From: Verrucomicrobium spinosum DSM 4136 = JCM 18804
GTDB lineage: Bacteria; Verrucomicrobiota; Verrucomicrobiia; Verrucomicrobiales; Verrucomicrobiaceae
NCBI RefSeq assembly: GCF_000172155.1
Contig: NZ_ABIZ01000001.1
Span: 2,265,105 to 2,329,104 of the forward strand
Direction of reading: 5' to 3'
Length of the DNA: 64,000 nucleotides
The translations under genes were made by a program, and so were the position numbers. Positions 1 to 8,874 of the stretch are shown here, one piece after another. How positions within the stretch are numbered: position 1 is the first letter of the stretch; each line of letters starts with the position of its first letter. Under the pieces are notes generated by a model. The model had not been told where the DNA came from. It did not search any database and saw only the letters and a list, made by a program, of their open reading frames with translations.

Positions 1-507
1 TTGGACCCGGGTCTTTCGGTCGAGGAAGAGACTCAGCAAATCGCGGCCTTCATCTGGCTGCACGGACAGCCTTTGCCTGCTGTGTGCTCCGCACTTTGGT
101 CGGGGCGTTGGAGGGTGGTAATGGAGTCTTTCAATGAACCCATGCCGAGCATCGTTGCTGCCTTTCGCCAGTGGCGAATTCGCATTGTGGCGATGATTCA
201 CGCGGCAAGCATCAACATTCGGCCTAGGCCGAAAAAGGTGGGTGCTAAAGATGATTCGCCCCGTGACCTTGTTGGGCCTAGCCAGTTCGCGTTCACTATC
301 GGAACCATTGCCAGCTATACCCATTTCAGTCGCCAAGAGATCAAGTGGCATATCTTTCTCCCTGAGGCGATGCAATACTACCACGCGGCTTTGCGCGACT
401 CGGGTTACTGGACGGTCCCCGTGGGGAGGCGGGTCACTGAGGAAGATGTCTCGGACCTTGTTCCGGACTTCCTCAAGGGTGCGGTTGACACGGGGCAACC
501 TCCGTGA
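1..507 (+). CDS. Prophage protein of unknown function, 5' end outside window
   Basis: The frame is open from the first base (TTG) to the stop at 507, so the true start probably lies upstream. The visible part has about 168 residues and no signal peptide or membrane segment. It directly abuts the gp10-like gene (next ATG at 508) and is co-directional with the whole tail module, so it is read here as a virion gene. Its C-terminal half (FSRQEIKWHIFLPEA, about residues 107-121) has the feel of a tail-assembly-chaperone-like protein and faintly resembles the small gene at 15177-15419 in the decayed prophage. This resemblance is weak. No enzymatic motif is visible. Confidence 0.6.
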   Translation: MDPGLSVEEETQQIAAFIWLHGQPLPAVCSALWSGRWRVVMESFNEPMPSIVAAFRQWRIRIVAMIHAASINIRPRPKKVGAKDDSPRDLVGPSQFAFTIGTIASYTHFSRQEIKWHIFLPEAMQYYHAALRDSGYWTVPVGRRVTEEDVSDLVPDFLKGAVDTGQPP

Positions 508-1278
508 ATGAGAGATGGCCTTACACTAAAAACGGATCGCTTCGCCCGGGCAATGACCCTGCTGGCGGGCTATACGAGTAAGACTATCGAAGATGAAATG
601 CTCTCTCAGTCGAAGGGGGTAATTCGTGAGGTGCTTTCGATCACGCCACCCGCACAACGGGGCGAGGGCGTCAAGCTGATGGGCGTAGCTGCTCGTCGAG
701 CTGGTGAGGCAAGAATTGATGCGGATCTACGCGGAGTGTTTCAGGGTGTGAAGATCCGGGGCTTTCGGATGGTGCCTCATCTCTTTGGTGATCGCTCGCC
801 TGAGGTGGGGAAAAAGCCGCCCTATCGCGTCGCGACCAAAGAGAAGCATTTGAACGTTGAGGGCATTTACAATGCCCGTCAGGCCTCGCGTTCACGTCGA
901 GGCAAGAAGTCTCTGACTCGTGGGCAGAGGGCTCCTTACTATGTGGATGAAAAGAAGCTCGATGCCCTGGCGCGAAAGCTGAAGGGGAACGTCGGGAAAT
1001 TGGCGCAAGGGTTCAAGCCTGCGGCTGATCGCCTAGGGTTGGCGATGCCTGTCTATGCGCGGGGTCAACACAATGCGCCCGGGTCCATCGACATCGATTT
1101 TAAGCCGAATCACCTCCGCATCGTTTTCACAAACAATGTTTCATACAGTGCCCTGGTGCCTGATATGCCTCGTCGGATGCAATGGGCTGTTGATCAACAG
1201 GCCCGAAAGATTGAGCGGCAGCTTCCCTATCTGATCCGGAAGGCTGCTCGTGACAGTGGTTTCAAAGTGCGTTCATAA
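508..1278 (+). CDS. Phage virion morphogenesis / HK97-gp10-like tail protein
   Basis: This 256-residue soluble protein sits just before a tape-measure-like gene, the usual place of gp10-like tail-completion proteins. It has an N-terminal helix, then an SITPPAQRGEG stretch and a basic middle. The decisive support is internal: the - strand pseudogene at 15435-16142 has the same arrangement (AITPPASVGTT near its N-terminus, VVPHLFGEKNPE against MVPHLFGDRSPE, then VGKLAAGYNAAAQRLGV against VGKLAQGFKPAADRLGL). Two diverged copies in two prophages show that it is a conserved protein-coding gene. The function is inferred from family position, not from a catalytic motif. The stop is followed after two bases by the next start. 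Confidence 0.7.
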   Translation: MRDGLTLKTDRFARAMTLLAGYTSKTIEDEMLSQSKGVIREVLSITPPAQRGEGVKLMGVAARRAGEARIDADLRGVFQGVKIRGFRMVPHLFGDRSPEVGKKPPYRVATKEKHLNVEGIYNARQASRSRRGKKSLTRGQRAPYYVDEKKLDALARKLKGNVGKLAQGFKPAADRLGLAMPVYARGQHNAPGSIDIDFKPNHLRIVFTNNVSYSALVPDMPRRMQWAVDQQARKIERQLPYLIRKAARDSGFKVRS

Positions 1279-1280
1279 AT

Positions 1281-3014
1281 ATGATCCAAGGTGAGTTAGA
1301 TCTAGAACTTGCGCGGTTCAACACGCGGCTCGCTGAGGCGGTGAACAGTTCCGCAAGGGCTGGCGATGCCATGCGGCGAAATATGTCCGGCGTGGGTGAC
1401 GCTGCCGCTGCTGGAGCTGGTGGTGTCGGCGATGCTGTTGCCGAGCAGATCACGGGGTTGCTTGCGGTTGGGGGTATTGCCGGGGTGGCCTCGGCAATCA
1501 AGTCGATCACGAAAAGCATGGGGGACTTGAGTGACATGTCCACCCGCCTTAATGAGAGTCCTGAGACGCTGCAACGTGTTGGGGCTGCGGCGTCCTGGAC
1601 GGATAGCTCTGTAGAGGGGTTGGCGAATAGTTTTCTCAAGCTTGAGAAGTCATTGGGGACCATCGACAACGAGCCAGCCGTTGAGGCTCTGGAGAGGTAC
1701 GGATTGACCGCCTCTCAGTTGGCGGGGATGCCTCTGGACCAAAAGATTCTGGCTCTGGCTGGGGCCTTCCAGAAGGCTCGGGAGACTGGCACGGGGCTCG
1801 CGGATCTGCAAACGCTGTTGGGCAAGTCTGCCTCGGAGCTGATCCCGCTTCTATCCATGAGTACGGATGAGATCAAGGAAATGTTTGAAAGTGTTTCCGT
1901 CGTGTCTGATGAGGTGATCGACCGCCTTGCCTATCTCGATGATCGGATGGATCAGATTGGGCAGTCGGCATCGACAATGGCGGCAACGGTGATTGATGCC
2001 TTTGCGGGGATTCTAGAATTCTCGTGGGATTCACTGGCTCATGGTGGCCCTGGTCTGGCCTTCGAGCGGCTCGGAGAAAAGCAGTACGAGGCTCAGTTGG
2101 CGCGTGCGAAGCGTGCGCGGGAGCGGGAGGAGAGTCGCGCAAAGGCGGCGGAGGGTGTGGGTGCCGCTCAGAGTGTGGCAAAGGAAGAGGAGGCGAAGAA
2201 GAAGAGCGAAGCCTCAACCAAGAAACTCGATGAATCGAAGGAGTCTGTGCAGTCCCGCAAGTATGAGGGGATGACTGACATGGACAAGCTGAGGGCTCTC
2301 GATGAGGAGTTGAAGGCCATCTTCGATAAGATGCAGAACTCTGGAGGCAAATTCTTCGCCTCCACCATCGAGGGGTTAGAGCAGTGGGCTAAGAAGCTCG
2401 AAGGCATGGGCATGAAGGATGAGGCCACTAAGGTCTATGAAATGCTCAGGAAGGCCCTTGAGGTCACTCAGAAGATGGACGGCATCAGCTCGGGCATGCG
2501 TGAGAAAGCGGCTCAAGAGGCGGAAACGAAGCAAAAGGAGCTGGAAAAACTGAGGGATGACTCGGATGAGAAAGAGGGCAAGTTGCTCAGTCCGGAGGAG
2601 CAGGCGACTCAGCTCCGGGAAAAGCTTGCTCAGTCCCTCGGGCTTAAGATCACGAGTGCTGCTGATGTTTCCAAGGGGCTTGAGAAGGCTCGTGCAGAAG
2701 TTGAGGAGAAGAAAAAGAGCGGTGACGTGAACGGTGAGCTTGAGGCAAGGAAGCGCTATAACACTGCTCTTGAGCAGGCAGATCAGCTTTCGGGTTTGGC
2801 CAGTGGGGCAAGGGCTCCCGCTGCCCTCGCGGGCGAAACGGCCGGCGCTCTAAGTCTTCTGATGGGCGGTAGTGGGAACGACCTGGTGCTTGATGAAACC
2901 AAGCAGCAAGGGCAGACCCTCAAGGATATTCAACGCGTTCTTGAACGGATCGAAAAAGGTGCAGAGGGCGGGTATACGGGAAACAACTCCGGATTTGGAT
3001 TTGATCTAAACTAG
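1281..3014 (+). CDS. Tape-measure-like phage tail protein
   Basis: The protein has 577 residues. The N-terminal 100 residues are Ala/Gly-rich with a short hydrophobic stretch (ITGLLAVGGIAGVASAI, about 55-71). Residues about 260-470 are highly charged, Lys/Glu/Arg-rich helix typical of coiled coil, and a Gly-rich end follows. Its size, composition and place after a gp10-like gene fit a tape-measure protein that sets tail length and is ejected with DNA. It is short for the family, which implies a short tail if the assignment is right. It does not align obviously with the tape-measure fragment of the second prophage (13851-14533). The next gene starts two bases after its stop. Confidence 0.65.
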   Translation: MIQGELDLELARFNTRLAEAVNSSARAGDAMRRNMSGVGDAAAAGAGGVGDAVAEQITGLLAVGGIAGVASAIKSITKSMGDLSDMSTRLNESPETLQRVGAAASWTDSSVEGLANSFLKLEKSLGTIDNEPAVEALERYGLTASQLAGMPLDQKILALAGAFQKARETGTGLADLQTLLGKSASELIPLLSMSTDEIKEMFESVSVVSDEVIDRLAYLDDRMDQIGQSASTMAATVIDAFAGILEFSWDSLAHGGPGLAFERLGEKQYEAQLARAKRAREREESRAKAAEGVGAAQSVAKEEEAKKKSEASTKKLDESKESVQSRKYEGMTDMDKLRALDEELKAIFDKMQNSGGKFFASTIEGLEQWAKKLEGMGMKDEATKVYEMLRKALEVTQKMDGISSGMREKAAQEAETKQKELEKLRDDSDEKEGKLLSPEEQATQLREKLAQSLGLKITSAADVSKGLEKARAEVEEKKKSGDVNGELEARKRYNTALEQADQLSGLASGARAPAALAGETAGALSLLMGGSGNDLVLDETKQQGQTLKDIQRVLERIEKGAEGGYTGNNSGFGFDLN

Positions 3015-3015
3015 C

Positions 3016-3711
3016 ATGAGGATACAACTCAAGGGCATCACTGGGGGAAAGGATCGTCGCGGGCTGTTGGGCCTTTCGTATCGGTTCCTGTTTACCGACT
3101 CATCGGAATCGGAAGCGCTGCTTGCGGCTTTGCCCGTGTCCATCGGTCTTCCAGAGGTGGATCGGAATATCAGTGAGTGGGATGTCGACAATAGCGGTTT
3201 CATCGTTCAAGCGAATTTTGAGGGCTTGGTCGATGAGCCGGGGGAGGATCAGGATCAATACATTATCCGCCCTGAGTGGAGAGAGGAGCCGATTGAGGCG
3301 TTTCCAGATCGCGGCACGCTTGAAACAAAGTACGGGGCATATGAGGAAGAGGGGCGCATTAAGTTTCCGCAATACATGGAGCGTCCTTCAGAGTTGGGCG
3401 GGTCGAGCGCGAAAGAGGATGAGCCCAATCCGCTCTTTGGCACTACGACTTATCCCGTGATGAGGATCACGGCCTCGCATAGCTATGTGAGGTTTCGCGT
3501 GCCTTCATCCGTCTATACCAACGTCGGCAAGGTGGTGAAGCGGTTGCCTTCGGGGTTTCAAGATCCACCCAAGCGGACTTGGATTGTGGATGTGCCTCAG
3601 GTGCGTCGACGGGGTAACTGCTGGGAAATCGTCGAGACGTGGAAGGAAGTGGATCGACTGAAGCACCTTGAGGCCCTGTATCTTCTGTTGGGTAAACTTG
3701 GAAACAAATGA
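3016..3711 (+). CDS. Prophage tail-region protein, unknown
   Basis: The product is a 231-residue soluble acidic protein with no signal peptide or recognisable catalytic motif. It is tightly packed between the tape-measure-like gene and the next tail gene, whose ATG overlaps its stop by four bases (ATGA). By position it is probably a distal-tail or tail-hub component. I do not recognise the family. Translational coupling and uninterrupted reading support a real gene. Confidence 0.6.
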   Translation: MRIQLKGITGGKDRRGLLGLSYRFLFTDSSESEALLAALPVSIGLPEVDRNISEWDVDNSGFIVQANFEGLVDEPGEDQDQYIIRPEWREEPIEAFPDRGTLETKYGAYEEEGRIKFPQYMERPSELGGSSAKEDEPNPLFGTTTYPVMRITASHSYVRFRVPSSVYTNVGKVVKRLPSGFQDPPKRTWIVDVPQVRRRGNCWEIVETWKEVDRLKHLEALYLLLGKLGNK

Positions 3712-4265
3712 CGAACCATCTCACGCGGACGGGGCCGATACGTGTGCATCAGTATCGGGCAGGTGTCGCCATCGTGGCGGATCTGGCAACCCCGGGATAT
3801 TTGGGGGCCTTCAAGGTCGCCATGGCGGGAGCTGCTGCGGTGCGCGTGGGCTTGGGGCTCATTGAGAACATTGTGCCAAAGCTCCGACGTGTCCCCTTGG
3901 ATGGTCGTGACTCGAAGGGGCGTCGTGTGTCGGTGCCGGTGCTCAAGGTCGAGGATGGTCCGAACAAAGACTTGCAATCGTGGGTGTGTCTCAAGGTCAC
4001 CGTCGACAAGCTTGGGGTGATCGATGCAAAGGCAGAGATTCCGGTCGACGTGGTGCATTTGAATGACCTGACGGGGAAGTTCGCCAACGGTTTTAGCGTC
4101 GATCAGGATGGCGTGGGATACCTACCGATTGCGCTGCTCCTCTGGCGTGATCAACGTCGGCTGTTCAAGGTTGTTCAGAACGTCTACTTCAATCAGCGAC
4201 ATTCCTTTGCGCCTCCGGAAAAGGACGGCGGCAAAGGGTGGCACGTCTTCTCTCCTGTTGCATGA
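3708..4265 (+). CDS. Prophage tail-region protein, unknown
   Basis: This 185-residue protein starts inside the stop of the upstream gene (ATGA overlap) and overlaps the next gene in the same way. It has a mildly hydrophobic N-terminal third and many beta-prone segments. There is no signal peptide and no known motif. The chain of four-base overlaps through 3016-5257 indicates one translationally coupled operon, so a structural tail role is inferred from context only. Confidence 0.6.
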   Translation: MTNHLTRTGPIRVHQYRAGVAIVADLATPGYLGAFKVAMAGAAAVRVGLGLIENIVPKLRRVPLDGRDSKGRRVSVPVLKVEDGPNKDLQSWVCLKVTVDKLGVIDAKAEIPVDVVHLNDLTGKFANGFSVDQDGVGYLPIALLLWRDQRRLFKVVQNVYFNQRHSFAPPEKDGGKGWHVFSPVA

Positions 4266-5257
4266 GTGGCGGCAACCGTATCTTGAGCCTTGTTGCTTTG
4301 GAGGGTGCGCCCTGGCGGCATCCTTGGGGTGTTCGCCTGAGGTGGAATCGGAAGCTTGAGGTGTGGGAGTGTAATATCAAAGCGGGCCTCGTGAACTGCG
4401 TTGATCCAACGATCTCCATCCCGGGTAAGCAGGCCCCTAAAAGGACTGTGGCGAGGTTGGGTCGTTTGGCTGCTGAGCAGGCTGTTGATGCATGGTTGAC
4501 CGAATCCCCTTGGTTCGAGGTTGGTCCACTTAGGGCGATAGGTCCTGACAGTTCGCCGGAAGGTGTTTCCTCCAATCCTGACGGGAGCCTCAACCTCACG
4601 TTTGAGGCGGTGCCGGAATTCTTCAGCTATCGGGGTGTCGGTCCTCCGCCTGCGGCTACGTTTGATCCTGCGGGTTTAGGTGGGCAGGCGGTGTCCGGAC
4701 TGTTGGATAAGTCCGGTCAGGGCACGCGGCTCCTGCGGGCGTGTGACCTGGTGCTTTTCATAGACCGTCCGTCCAACTCTACTCAGTGGGATACTGGCTC
4801 GGGTGTGGATGGATTGTTTGCTCAATTCACGGTCACGACTGTTGAGAAGCCGAATGCTAAGGAGCGTCCCTATATTCGGCTCACGTCCAAGTGGGAGCCT
4901 CCCATAGATTCAGCGGCTTCTGACAAGCTTGCAGGGGATTGGGAGGGTCAGCCTTGGGATGAGTATCTCATCGCCACGGTGTTCTTGATGTCGCCACCCA
5001 ATGCGGCTTTGGACAGTCCTCCCGATGGATCATGGAGTGCCTTTGTGAAGCACTCCTTGTTTTGGAATTTGCATCATGGGGTGAGTCGACTCGATCCCTC
5101 TCTGGCGAGATTGCAATTGTCTCTGCAGACGGGTTTGGCGGGCGGCGTTGGCGATGCCTTGGGGCTCTTTATTCAGGCTCAAATCAATGATGCAAATAGC
5201 GCTGCCTCTGAGTTCCTTGGGCGAGAGGAAATTCAAACGCACCTCTGGACGGTTTGA
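4262..5257 (+). CDS. Prophage tail-region protein, unknown
   Basis: The ATG at 4262 was chosen because it overlaps the previous stop by four bases. An in-frame extension to 4238 would run back into the upstream gene. The product has about 331 residues, with many Trp/Pro and beta-prone segments, and no transmembrane helix. By order it could be a baseplate or tail-tip component. I do not recognise the family. Confidence 0.6.
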   Translation: MSGGNRILSLVALEGAPWRHPWGVRLRWNRKLEVWECNIKAGLVNCVDPTISIPGKQAPKRTVARLGRLAAEQAVDAWLTESPWFEVGPLRAIGPDSSPEGVSSNPDGSLNLTFEAVPEFFSYRGVGPPPAATFDPAGLGGQAVSGLLDKSGQGTRLLRACDLVLFIDRPSNSTQWDTGSGVDGLFAQFTVTTVEKPNAKERPYIRLTSKWEPPIDSAASDKLAGDWEGQPWDEYLIATVFLMSPPNAALDSPPDGSWSAFVKHSLFWNLHHGVSRLDPSLARLQLSLQTGLAGGVGDALGLFIQAQINDANSAASEFLGREEIQTHLWTV

Positions 5258-5272
5258 CTCGCGGTCCGTTTC

Positions 5273-5431
5273 ATGGCTGGACTCGACAAGGCGTCACGAA
5301 TGGAAAGGGAGCGAGCGGATAGGCTCGCGGCAGAGAGGAAAAAGAATCGATCCTTAGACCCTAGATTCCCGTTCGTGGCGCGGGCGCTGAATCCAAGCTT
5401 CTTTCGCCTGCTGGGTCGGCGGAAGCTTTGA
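5273..5431 (+). CDS. Small basic prophage protein, 52 aa
   Basis: ATG at 5273, TGA at 5429-5431. The product is very basic (ERERADRLAAERKKNR near the N-terminus) with a hydrophobic/aromatic C-terminal part. It fills the gap between two tail genes, and the following gene starts 15 bases after its stop. It is supported only by context, spacing and composition; the function is unknown. A small adaptor is as plausible as a regulatory leader peptide. Confidence 0.4.
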   Translation: MAGLDKASRMERERADRLAAERKKNRSLDPRFPFVARALNPSFFRLLGRRKL

Positions 5432-5446
5432 CAGCCTCGCGCTCTC

Positions 5447-8122
5447 GTGCAGGGGATACTTTACGCAAACATCACGGCGCTGGAATTGCGCGGGGCGCTC
5501 GACGGCGGAGAATACTCCTTTCCAAAGGTTGTTGCTGGTTCTCACCTCTCCCTCAAGCTGCGGCTCTCTCAAGATCTTGAGGGGGAGCCTGCCGATGTAA
5601 GGCGAACTGTCCACGCTATCAAGGCTTCACTCGGGCGGGCGGATGCGCGTCCTTTGGGGGGTGGTTTCCAGCTCAAGCTGGGGGATGCTGCGGAATCGGC
5701 GGGGGTTAATGTGACCGTTCCGCTCGCCTATAATTGCACGGCGGCTCAGCTTGAGTCGGCGATCAACGGCTTATCCGGTGTCCCGGACCTCAGGCCCTGC
5801 AAGGTGCAGTTTGCAGAAGGCTCATTCGAGATCCGGTTTGCTGATGATTCAGCTCCGGTCGAGATCGTGTGTGTCGACAACGATCTTTGGCCCGTGTCCT
5901 TCGTCAATGCCTCAGCGGTCGCGTTCGATGAGGGGTTCACCCACGAACTTAGGTTGGTGCAGTCTCCTGTAGCTCAGACGGTCGAGTTTGGGTTGATTGT
6001 CCCTGATCCGCCTGAGGTGATTAGGCTGCAAGCGGGGGGTGAGAATACCGGTGTGACCTTCAATGAAATACAGAAGCTCACGATCCCCGTTGAGTTCCGC
6101 GGGGCCTTCCAGCTTTCCCGGGGGTTTCGTCGGACGGCTCCCATAGGCCTTCCTACGGATGGCGATGAGGTGTTGGAAAAGATTGAAGCTCTTGCTGATG
6201 TCGATGGCGTTTTCAGTGTGACGGAAGAGCAAGGTTCGCTCTTGATTGAGTTCGGCGGTTCCATGGCGGGTGAAGAGCAAGAGTTGCTCGCGGTCACGGT
6301 TTTCGATCCTCCCCCCGGTGATCTCTTGATCAACCTGGACACGGACAAGGCGGAGATGTATCGCCTCATGCGGGGCGTCGACCGCAACGGCGAGGTGAAG
6401 GTGCCTCTTGAGATCACTCTTACCCTCGAAGATGAGCAGTTCCCCGATGTTCTTCGCTCGGTGGTCTTCCGGTCTGAAGTGACTTTTGTTCCGCGTGTAA
6501 ATGCGGAGGCTCAGAATGTCACGCCTTCGCTAGAGTGGAATCAGCCGCCCGCAAAGAGGCGTTACATTCCGTTCAGTCCTGATCAAATCCTCATCGGTCA
6601 GAGAAACTACCGGGCTCCCTTCGGGGATGGGGTGGCAACGGGTTATACCTTTAACCATGATCTAGACACCTCAGAGTTGCATGTCACCGTGAGGCAAAAC
6701 GTTGAAGGGGGTGAAAGGATTCCTGACGACGAATACACGCTGACTTACGACAACGACAACTCGGTGACGGTGTCGTTCGTGGCTGCTCCTGCCGTGAATG
6801 CGCTGGTGGTCCTCATTACCACGGCAGACTTTCCCGCGACGTTTCAGGCACACAATCACGCCATCGGGGAGGTGGATGGACTCGACTTGATTCTAGCTGA
6901 GTTGGGAAGCCGTTTGACCGAATTGGAAACGCTTGTGCCGTCTGGGTCTCTGACCGCTAGTCCAAAGCAGGAGTTGCCTGTTGCCCAATGGGTCTTGCCG
7001 GACATTCTGGAGTTGTTTCCTGTGCCACGTTCCTATGAGCTTCCGGGCTCCGCTACCAACGGTTTGGCGGATCTGATCAAGGCTGACTTGCCTCGTATCG
7101 GTGGCCTGCTGCCTGCCGTGCATGATGCCGCATCGGAGGCGTTGAGTCTCCCGCTTGCCACGGCCCCCAGCGACAGTTTGGAGGGCAAGGTTTTCCAGAA
7201 TACTTCTGGCGCAGTCGTGCAGCTCCCTGGCGGGCTCGGTAGGAGGGCAGTGGCTCTCAGGGCCAATGAATACTGCGCGTGTGTGTCAGAGGCTCCCAAT
7301 CGACTCTCTTGGTATCGGGTGGCGAAAGCGGTCGGATCGGAAACGAGCTGGTACCCTACAGACTTCGACCGCGAGTTGTTTATGCTTTCGGTGAATGACA
7401 AGCAGTTGCGTTATAAGAAGACGCTTCAGGTTGGTTTCGCTCTTGAGCTTGCAATCTTTGCCTCAAACACTCGGGCTCATTACGTCGTGGTCATCGAGTG
7501 GGGTAAGTATGCTGACGACTTGGTGCCGGAAAGTGCTGCAAAGACTTTCACTGCCAACTTTTCAACGAATGTACTGACCTCAGTCGCGCACGGGTTGGGT
7601 AACGGCACTCCTCTCAGGTTGGCGAGCAGCACGGCGCTCCCTGCGGGCCTAGGTGCGGGTAATCGCTACTATGTGATCAACGCTGCTGCCGACACGTTTC
7701 AAGTGTCTCTAACGCTGGGTGGTGCGGCGGTTGATTTTGCGGACGCTGGGACGGGGGTGCATCAAGCATTTGCCGTTACGGGCCTAAACCTTGCGTCAAT
7801 CACCTGGCAGACGGCCGCGCCGATTCTGCAACAACGGGTGATCCTGACCTCGGTGCCTTGCACACATGTCTTCGGGTGCCGCATCAAGCGTGAGTTGTTG
7901 GGTGGCGTAGACACTCTTTCCTCGGTCCGTATTCTCTATGGCGGGGAGGAAGGTGGGGCGAGCGCTCCCGATTCCGCCAACTTTGCCCTGCGGGCGCGGC
8001 TCATCCGCTTCGACACGGAGAACTCGGAGGCTGATCCTCGGGGCCTTGTTGGCATCGCGGGACTTAAGCGCGTTGTTGGGGCTGAGGAGTCCGGAGGCGC
8101 GGGAACGGCTCAAATCATTTAA
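5447..8122 (+). CDS. Large phage tail / host-contact protein (891 aa)
   Basis: Translation must start after the in-frame stop at 5429; GTG at 5447 is the first usable start. The product is 891 residues, beta-rich, without membrane segments. Near residue 475 it carries a HNHAIGEVDGLD segment followed by a short helical, coiled-coil-like stretch (LILAELGSRLTELETL), a pattern seen at the head-binding or collar part of tail fibres. The C-terminal 350 residues are beta-strand and Gly/Ala rich. It is the largest gene of the module and probably forms a baseplate or fibre component. The exact family is not recognised. Confidence 0.6.
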   Translation: MQGILYANITALELRGALDGGEYSFPKVVAGSHLSLKLRLSQDLEGEPADVRRTVHAIKASLGRADARPLGGGFQLKLGDAAESAGVNVTVPLAYNCTAAQLESAINGLSGVPDLRPCKVQFAEGSFEIRFADDSAPVEIVCVDNDLWPVSFVNASAVAFDEGFTHELRLVQSPVAQTVEFGLIVPDPPEVIRLQAGGENTGVTFNEIQKLTIPVEFRGAFQLSRGFRRTAPIGLPTDGDEVLEKIEALADVDGVFSVTEEQGSLLIEFGGSMAGEEQELLAVTVFDPPPGDLLINLDTDKAEMYRLMRGVDRNGEVKVPLEITLTLEDEQFPDVLRSVVFRSEVTFVPRVNAEAQNVTPSLEWNQPPAKRRYIPFSPDQILIGQRNYRAPFGDGVATGYTFNHDLDTSELHVTVRQNVEGGERIPDDEYTLTYDNDNSVTVSFVAAPAVNALVVLITTADFPATFQAHNHAIGEVDGLDLILAELGSRLTELETLVPSGSLTASPKQELPVAQWVLPDILELFPVPRSYELPGSATNGLADLIKADLPRIGGLLPAVHDAASEALSLPLATAPSDSLEGKVFQNTSGAVVQLPGGLGRRAVALRANEYCACVSEAPNRLSWYRVAKAVGSETSWYPTDFDRELFMLSVNDKQLRYKKTLQVGFALELAIFASNTRAHYVVVIEWGKYADDLVPESAAKTFTANFSTNVLTSVAHGLGNGTPLRLASSTALPAGLGAGNRYYVINAAADTFQVSLTLGGAAVDFADAGTGVHQAFAVTGLNLASITWQTAAPILQQRVILTSVPCTHVFGCRIKRELLGGVDTLSSVRILYGGEEGGASAPDSANFALRARLIRFDTENSEADPRGLVGIAGLKRVVGAEESGGAGTAQII

Positions 8123-8128
8123 TTCGCC

Positions 8129-8872
8129 ATGGCTGCACCTGTCATCGATCCAACTACATCCATCCTCGCCTACCGGGTTGGTGAGCATTTCGTTTATCAG
8201 CCCGCTGCAACAAACTCCCCCACGAGCTGGACGGCTGAGGGGCTTCCTGCGGGCCTTGCTATCACCTCCGGGACGGGGCGGATCAGCGGGGCAGCTACTG
8301 AGGCGGGTGTCTACAACGTCGCCTTGAGGGCGATCAATGGAGACGGGGCGAGTGCTCCGCTCTTCGTGGCTATCGGCATCGAGACGAGTGCCTATAGGCC
8401 CGACGCGTTCGTTGAGGTGAATGTGGACATTTCCACGGGGAAAGTTTCTCTGGTTGGGGGTGAGGTCAGTGAGACGGCTGTGCTCTTCGGAAAAAAGGGT
8501 GACTGGCTGATGTTGTCGGTTGGCTTCGTCAAGGGTGGCATCTTGCAGGATTTGCCTGTTTCAGTGCTGACGTACGTCATCAAGGAATATGACCTTGAGG
8601 GTATTCTTGTGCAGAGTGCAGGCGACTTTGAGAAGATTGGGTCCTATGAGGCAACGCGTTATCGCATCGTGTGCCACCTCGACCCGGTGCCGGTTGGCAA
8701 TGCCCTGATCAACTACGATGACGACAAGGGCACGAGCTTTGATGCCGTGAGTGAATTGCGGTGGGGCATCTTGCATGAGCTTCCGGGCGATGAAGATCCC
8801 GCGGAATTCGAACGGTCTTCCCAGAACTTCACAACGGCGATCTGGCGCGATTTGGCTCCCGACCTGGCTTGA
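8129..8872 (+). CDS. Prophage protein with putative Ig-like (He_PIG) domain
   Basis: The product has 247 residues. The N-terminal 85 residues match the He_PIG pattern: LPAGLAITSGTGRISGAATE is the characteristic LPxGLxIxxxTGxIsG signature, followed by GVYNVALRAING. Such domains act in surface or carbohydrate contact and are common in Verrucomicrobiota and in phage fibres. The remainder is beta-rich and unassigned. It lies between the large fibre-like protein and a Gly-rich protein in a tightly packed run, so a role in host contact is inferred. Confidence 0.65.
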   Translation: MAAPVIDPTTSILAYRVGEHFVYQPAATNSPTSWTAEGLPAGLAITSGTGRISGAATEAGVYNVALRAINGDGASAPLFVAIGIETSAYRPDAFVEVNVDISTGKVSLVGGEVSETAVLFGKKGDWLMLSVGFVKGGILQDLPVSVLTYVIKEYDLEGILVQSAGDFEKIGSYEATRYRIVCHLDPVPVGNALINYDDDKGTSFDAVSELRWGILHELPGDEDPAEFERSSQNFTTAIWRDLAPDLA

Positions 8873-8874
8873 TT